A DNA stretch of 10,660 nt from Myxococcales bacterium UBA5297 (GTDB taxonomy: Bacteria; Myxococcota; Myxococcia; Myxococcales; UBA5297): NCBI GenBank assembly GCA_002408385.1, contig DHSB01000183.1:1-10660 (forward strand), read 5' to 3'. Within the stretch, counting starts at the first letter, position 1. Each line of letters begins with the position of its first letter. A program made the position numbers and the translations under genes. This document shows positions 6,821 to 10,660 of the stretch, piece after piece. The notes below the pieces were generated by a model. It did no database searches and was not told the origin of the DNA. It saw only the letters and a list, made by a program, of their open reading frames with translations.

Positions 6821-8586
6821 ACCGAACGCCGGAAGGTCACCCCGAGTCCTTCAGCCGCGGCCAGAAGGCGGCGACGCTCTTCGGCTGTCTGCTCGGCCTG
6901 CTCCTCGGCGCGCTCGACCAGACCATCGTCGCCACCGCGGGCCCGGCGATTCAGCGCGCGCTGCGGCTCGACCCCGCGCTCTACGTCTGGATCACCACTT
7001 CGTACCTGGTCGCCTCGACGGTGCTCGTGCCCATCTACGGCAAGCTCTCCGACCAGTGGGGGCGGCGCCGCGTCCTGGTTCTAGGCATCGTCATCTTCCT
7101 CGTCGGCTCGTTGTTGTGCGGCCTGTCGCGCGACGTCTTCCAGCTCATCGGCTTTCGCGCGCTCCAGGGCGTCGGCTCGGCGGCGCTCTTCGTCAGCGCC
7201 TTCGCGGTCATCGCCGACCTCTTCCCTCCGGCCGAGCGCGGCAAGTACCAGGGCTTCTTCGGCGCGGTGTTCGCGCTCGCCAGCGTGGTCGGCCCGCTCG
7301 TCGGCGGGTTCGTCACCGACACGCTCGGCTGGCACTGGGTCTTCTTCATCAACCTGCCGATAGGCGCGGTCGCGCTCGGGTTCATCTTCGCGAAGATGCC
7401 GCCGCTGCGGCACTACGCGACCGGCGGCGCGGTCGACGTCTTGGGCGCGCTGGCGCTCGTCGCCTGGGTCTTGCCGCTGCTCATCGCCTTCAGCCTCGGC
7501 GAAGCGGAGCGCTGGGCCTCGCCGCTGATCCTCGGACTGTTCGCGTTGACGATCGCCAGCCTGGTCGCCTTCGTCTTCATCGAGCGCCGCTCGGGGCACC
7601 CGTTGCTCGACCTGCGGCTCTTCTCCATCAAGACCTTCCGCGTCGGCACGCTCGCCTCGTTCATCAGCGGCGGCAGCTTCCTCGCGGCGGTCATCTTTCT
7701 GCCGCTTTTCATGGTCGTCGTCGCCGGCGCCTCGGCGACGCGGGCGGGCCTGACGACCACTCCGCTCACCTTCGGCATCGTCGGCGCCAACATCCTCTCC
7801 GGCCAGCTCGTCTCGCGCTTCGGGCGCTACCGGCTCATCCTCCTCGCCTCGTTCCTCTGGCTCGTCGCCGCCTTCGGCCTGATGGGCTTCACGCTTGCGC
7901 CCGACAGCAGCGAGGTCGAGGTGAGCTGGAAGATGGTGCTCGTCGGCATCGGGCTGGGGCCGGCGCTGCCGCTGTTCGCCCTGGCGATCCAGAACGCGGT
8001 ACCGGTCAACCAGGTCGGGGTGGCGACCTCGACCAACACCTTTGCCCGGCAGATTGGCGGCACGGTCGGGCTCGCGGTCATCGGCGCGGTCTTCGCCGGG
8101 ACGCTCAGCACGAAGCTTTCGCAGAACCTCGGCGCGCTGATGCCCGAGTTGCCGCCCGCCGCCGCCGAGGCCGCGCTCGCGCCGGCTCAAGGCGTGGAAG
8201 CGGGCAGGGGCGTCGACGGCGGAAGCGGCGACATCGAGCCCGCGATCACGGGGATCGCCGAGGCTTTCGAGCGGCGTGAAGACGAGCTGCGGCGCATCCT
8301 CGCGGTTGGAACGGCGAGCCCGGCCTGCCTCGAAGCGGCGGACCCCGTCGTGCGCTGGGCCATCGAGTTGGCGGTCCCGCCCGCGAGCACCGGCGAAGCG
8401 CTCGCGAACCTGCGCCGCGCCGAGCGGCGGGCCCTGAGCCTGGCCGACGAGGCCGAGAGCTCGGCGAAGGAGGCCTTCACCTGGGCCATCGCGTGGGTCT
8501 ACCGCTCGTGCATGGCGCTCTCCGTCCTCGGGTTCCTGGTGACGCTGCGATTGCCGCAACTGCCGCTGCGGAGGATACGCGGCTGA
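6817..8586 (+). CDS. DHA2-family 14-helix major facilitator efflux transporter
   Basis: The 589-residue product is an EmrB/QacA-type drug:proton antiporter of the inner membrane. Family motifs are LDQTIVATAGPAIQ (33-46), GKLSDQWGRRR (75-85), RALQGVGSA (114-122), GPLVGG (159-164) and WHWVFFINLPIG (172-183). Hydrophobic segments fit 14 helices. The region between helix 13 (about 413-430) and helix 14 (about 556-577) is roughly 125 residues, longer than usual. It is Ala/Glu/Arg-rich and mostly helical, so an expanded external loop is likely. The GTG at 6817 is the start; GGAG lies ten bases upstream and the helices begin soon after. The substrate cannot be told from sequence. It lies 240 bases after the lipoprotein gene and 122 before the DoxX-like gene, all on the same strand, so co-transcription is possible. 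A frameshifted copy of its 3' end lies at 9140-9383. Confidence 0.94.
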   Translation: MNRTPEGHPESFSRGQKAATLFGCLLGLLLGALDQTIVATAGPAIQRALRLDPALYVWITTSYLVASTVLVPIYGKLSDQWGRRRVLVLGIVIFLVGSLLCGLSRDVFQLIGFRALQGVGSAALFVSAFAVIADLFPPAERGKYQGFFGAVFALASVVGPLVGGFVTDTLGWHWVFFINLPIGAVALGFIFAKMPPLRHYATGGAVDVLGALALVAWVLPLLIAFSLGEAERWASPLILGLFALTIASLVAFVFIERRSGHPLLDLRLFSIKTFRVGTLASFISGGSFLAAVIFLPLFMVVVAGASATRAGLTTTPLTFGIVGANILSGQLVSRFGRYRLILLASFLWLVAAFGLMGFTLAPDSSEVEVSWKMVLVGIGLGPALPLFALAIQNAVPVNQVGVATSTNTFARQIGGTVGLAVIGAVFAGTLSTKLSQNLGALMPELPPAAAEAALAPAQGVEAGRGVDGGSGDIEPAITGIAEAFERREDELRRILAVGTASPACLEAADPVVRWAIELAVPPASTGEALANLRRAERRALSLADEAESSAKEAFTWAIAWVYRSCMALSVLGFLVTLRLPQLPLRRIRG

Positions 8587-8708
8587 CAGCCTGGCCTGGG
8601 GACGGGACGGCGCGCGCCGCGCGCGCGTCGGATGGGCGGCCGCCGGCTCGAGAGTCTCCACGAAATGGAGAAGCAGATGGCGGGCGCAACGCTGCCTAGC
8701 TTCGATTC

Positions 8709-9203
8709 ATGGCTAGAAAAATGCTCAAGGCGAACAGGAGAGGCGCGGGCAGGCTGCCCACCAGGCTGGTGCTGGGGGCGGCGATGCTCTACCACGGCGC
8801 GACCAAGCTGACCGCGGACGGGCGGGCGCAGACGAGGCAGATGTTCGAGGGGCTCGGGATACGGCCAGGCAGGCTTTGGGCGGTCGCGACCGGGGTCGCC
8901 GAGACGCTCTCGGGGCTGGCGGCCATCCTTGGAATCGCGACCCGGCCGGCAGCGCTCGCGGTCGTCGTGACGCAGGCGGTGGCTATCCGCAAGGTTCACG
9001 CGTCGCACGGCTACAGCAACGTGAGCGGGGGCATGGAGTACAACCTCGCCCTCGTCGCCATTGCCCTGGGGATGCTCATCGCGGGGCCAGGACCGCTGTC
9101 GACCTACTCGGTGATCGAGCGGCGCGTCACGAGGCGGACGAGAAGGCCGTTCCAGCGGCGGCAGCGCGCGCCTCTTGCGCGGGCGCTGCACCTGGCGCTG
9201 TAG
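8709..9203 (+). CDS. DoxX-family small membrane protein with an atypical C-terminal tail
   Basis: The 164-residue product has the four-helix layout of the DoxX family: helices at about 18-34, 56-76, 80-95 and 110-127, with YHGATKL (28-34) after the first and the Gly-rich MFEGLG / TGVAETLSGL features typical of the family. DoxX-like proteins are inner-membrane proteins linked to quinone or thiol redox reactions; the exact reaction here is unknown. The ATG at 8709 lacks a clear ribosome-binding sequence; an ATG at 8721 is an alternative. Residues 135-164 form a very basic tail unlike the family end. That stretch overlaps, in another frame, the remnant of a transporter gene, so the tail is probably read-through into foreign sequence after a deletion or fusion removed the native end. 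Confidence 0.85.
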   Translation: MARKMLKANRRGAGRLPTRLVLGAAMLYHGATKLTADGRAQTRQMFEGLGIRPGRLWAVATGVAETLSGLAAILGIATRPAALAVVVTQAVAIRKVHASHGYSNVSGGMEYNLALVAIALGMLIAGPGPLSTYSVIERRVTRRTRRPFQRRQRAPLARALHLAL

Positions 9204-9383
9204 CGCGCTCGGTTGCGGATTCGCGAGCCCTGGCCTTGTCGGCCAGGGCCCATGCATCGGCAAAGAAGGCCTTCAGCGTGGCGATCGAACGGGTGTATCG
9301 CTCGCGCATGCGTGCTGGCCGCGGTCGGGTTCGTGGTGGCGCTCTGGCTGCCGCAGTTCCTTTCGCTGCGGAGGCCTTGGTAA
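9140..9383 (+). pseudogene. Frameshifted remnant of the 3' end of a second DHA2 transporter
   Basis: The frame through 9308-9310 reads RALALSARAHASAKKAFSV then AIERVYRSRM, matching the last loop of the 6817-8586 transporter (RALSLADEAESSAKEAFTW, then AIAWVYRSCM). After position 9310 the match continues one base over as VLAAVGFVVALWLPQFLSLR, ending RPW and TAA at 9381-9383, which mirrors the intact copy's last helix and LPLRRIRG end. Between the shared ATG and GGG codons the intact gene has 15 bases and this copy has 16, so one extra base broke the frame. Over the 51 bases before that point I count 39 identities. A weaker match (EKAVPAA against ELAVPPA) suggests the remnant begins near 9140, inside the end of the DoxX-like gene. 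The first 430-odd codons are absent. A perfect 9-pair stem lies at 9227-9249. Confidence 0.7.
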
Positions 9384-9575
9384 GGGGCGCGACGCGCAAA
9401 GGTGGAGTCCGCCGCACCGATGCAGGTTGGCAATTGGCGTGGTGACTCCGCGGGAATGAGTTGGCCAGAGCGCCTTGGGGCGTAGACGAGCCCAGAGGCA
9501 TCAGTGCGAACTGGGCGGCCTGAACCGGGGAAACCGCCGGCGCGCACGGAGTTCCTCTGCGCCAAGGCACCGCGC

Positions 9576-9610
9576 AGAAAAGAGAAGGGCCGGCGCGGAG
9601 CCGGCCCTTC
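9576..9610 (-). terminator. Intrinsic terminator of the lamin-tail-domain gene
   Basis: GAAGGGCCGGC (9584-9594) and GCCGGCCCTTC (9600-9610) form an 11-base-pair perfect GC-rich stem with a 5-base loop. On the minus strand it is followed by TCTTTTCT (9576-9583). It lies about 50 bases after the stop codon at 9660, as expected for a Rho-independent terminator. In the other direction there is no T-run, so it would serve the plus strand less well. The rest of 9384-9659 shows no gene. Confidence 0.85.
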
Positions 9611-9659
9611 CTGCTCTTGAGCCCTCGTCGGTCAGAGCGACGGGAAGGCTATCGTGATG

Positions 9660-10660
9660 CTACGGCGTGCATTGGTTGGCAGTGGTTGCCGAGTTGCGCG
9701 GGGTCGGCGCCCCGGTCTCGAAGTCGCTCGCGTTGTCGTCGGTGTCGGTGCACCCCGCCAACTTGCGCAGGACCGACAGCGTAGCGCTCGGGGCTGGGGT
9801 CGGGCCGCTCCCCTCAGAGCAATTGCCCGAGCCGAAGCCGACGAAGTCGATTAGGCCCGCGATGGGGCAGGAACCGGTCAGCGCCGTCGTGCTCGCCACC
9901 AGCGCGACTTTTCCAGCGCTGCCAGACATGGCGATGGTTCCGGTCAGATCCGGGCGCGGGAGTGGTGCGGCATCAACGGTGCCGGCGGCTTGTTGGATGA
10001 GGAAGTAGCCGCCGGGCGGGATGCTGCCGCTCAGGTTGGTCTTGTTGGCCCAGGATGTCCCGGTCGCGCTGGCGTATTGGATTGACCAGCCCGTCAGATC
10101 CGCCGTCGCCGTTCCGGAGTTGAAAAGCTCGATGAAGTCGTTCTTGAAGGGCGCCCCAGTGTTGCCGCCTCCTCCGTAGACCTGGCTGATGACGACCTTC
10201 GGCTCGGCCGGCGCCGAGACATAGCCGGTGAAGTCGACGAACGCGTCGTCAGCCACCCCGACTCCAAGAAGGTCGGTCACCGTTGACGAAACCATGAGGC
10301 GGTACTCGCCTGCGGGATCCTGGCTGTCCGTCATCAGGGTGACCGTGAGGCCGCTGACGGAGGCGGCGGTGACGTTCAGATCCACAGCCGGGGCCAGGCC
10401 CTGGATGAGGAAGTCGGAGCCGTCGGTCGAGACGGAGGTCGGGTCGACTTCGCGGGAGAAGGTGATTTCGACCGTCGTCGCCGAGGTCGCGGTGACGCCG
10501 ACCACCTCGAGCGGCTCCGGCGCGGCGAAGCCGACAAAGGTGAGCTCGCTGTTGACGGGAATCGCGGTCGAGAGCGCCTCGTCTCGGACCGAGTCGAACA
10601 GGACCGTGTACTCGACGCCGCCCGCCTGAACGGCGGTCGTCAGGGTCACCGTGTCGCCGC
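9660..10660 (-). CDS. Lamin-tail-domain protein with Ig-like repeats, 3' part
   Basis: Only the last 332 residues are in the window; the frame stays open to the right edge, so the start lies beyond it. Visible residues 1-44 are the end of one Ig-like beta domain (GVEYTVLFDSVRDEALS), 47-146 form a full one with VVGVTATSATTVEITFSREV and EYRLMVSSTVTDLLG, as in SbsA-type Ig domains. Residues 152-325 are a lamin-tail domain, with VVISQVYGGGG, NDFIELFN, ADLTGWSIQY and IPPGGYFLIQ. Four cysteines in the last third could form disulfides, which fits export. In bacteria lamin-tail domains are found in secreted or surface proteins, often beside nucleases, phosphatases or adhesive repeats; the catalytic part, if any, would be upstream outside the window. 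No sorting signal is seen at the C-terminus, which ends NQCTP. A strong terminator follows. Confidence 0.88.
   Translation of the reverse strand, partial: GDTVTLTTAVQAGGVEYTVLFDSVRDEALSTAIPVNSELTFVGFAAPEPLEVVGVTATSATTVEITFSREVDPTSVSTDGSDFLIQGLAPAVDLNVTAASVSGLTVTLMTDSQDPAGEYRLMVSSTVTDLLGVGVADDAFVDFTGYVSAPAEPKVVISQVYGGGGNTGAPFKNDFIELFNSGTATADLTGWSIQYASATGTSWANKTNLSGSIPPGGYFLIQQAAGTVDAAPLPRPDLTGTIAMSGSAGKVALVASTTALTGSCPIAGLIDFVGFGSGNCSEGSGPTPAPSATLSVLRKLAGCTDTDDNASDFETGAPTPRNSATTANQCTP

Noticed and set aside
4567..6840. Long N-terminal extension of the flavin reductase frame, antisense to the lipoprotein gene
   Set aside because: The translation is Arg/Ala/Val-rich low complexity with no domain, as expected opposite a GC-rich gene; the true fold begins at 4566.
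7081..8661. Long minus-strand frame opposite the transporter
   Set aside because: It is Arg/Glu/Asp-rich low complexity and antisense to a transporter with all its family motifs.
8656..8672. Stem-loop after the transporter gene as a terminator
   Set aside because: The stem is only six pairs and no T-run follows.
8632..8817. Small plus-strand frame beginning MGGRRLESLHEMEKQM before the DoxX-like gene
   Set aside because: The start looks plausible, but it then runs into the DoxX-like gene out of frame and has no ribosome-binding sequence.
9227..9249. Perfect 9-pair stem after the DoxX-like gene as an intrinsic terminator
   Set aside because: No T-run follows, and the stem lies in sequence derived from the transporter coding region; it may still have some effect.

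Overview
This is a GC-rich bacterial window with short gene islands on both strands and fairly long non-coding stretches. The style suggests a member of the Myxococcota (old Deltaproteobacteria). The hints are a lipoprotein with a Gly/Asp-rich linker after its lipobox cysteine, a lamin-tail-domain surface protein with Ig-like repeats, and strong G/C at third codon positions. This placement is inference; no rRNA or marker gene is present.

Left part (1-1939). The left edge holds a fragmentary minus-strand reading frame that may be a broken or cut-off gene. Next comes a complete minus-strand gene (353-1705) for a ComEC-type metallo-beta-lactamase-fold hydrolase with an N-terminal SH3-like segment and no membrane part. 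A 234-base spacer with a GC-rich dyad separates it from the next gene, which runs the other way.

Middle part (1940-4566). Two convergent genes (1940-2659 plus, 3019-3729 minus) encode about 240-residue helical proteins of unknown function. They are diverged members of one family, aligning almost colinearly. Between their 3' ends lie four perfect 42-base tandem units, each a hairpin and each meeting its neighbour in a 20-base perfect palindrome. A flavin reductase-like split-barrel protein follows on the minus strand (4030-4566).

Right part (4567-10660). A 579-base gene-free stretch with nested inverted repeats precedes a plus-strand group: a lipoprotein with seven propeller-like strand motifs (5146-6576), a repeat-rich spacer, a DHA2-type 14-helix drug-efflux transporter with an unusually long loop before its last helix (6817-8586), and a small DoxX-family membrane protein (8709-9203). 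Overlapping and following the end of doxX-like is a frameshifted remnant of the 3' end of a second transporter of the same kind. The window ends with the minus-strand 3' part of a lamin-tail-domain protein, closed by a clear intrinsic terminator.

I see no complete known defence system, CRISPR array, transposase, tRNA or rRNA. The least explained structure is the paralogous gene pair around the hairpin array. The clearest evolutionary trace is the decayed transporter end fused against the DoxX-like gene.
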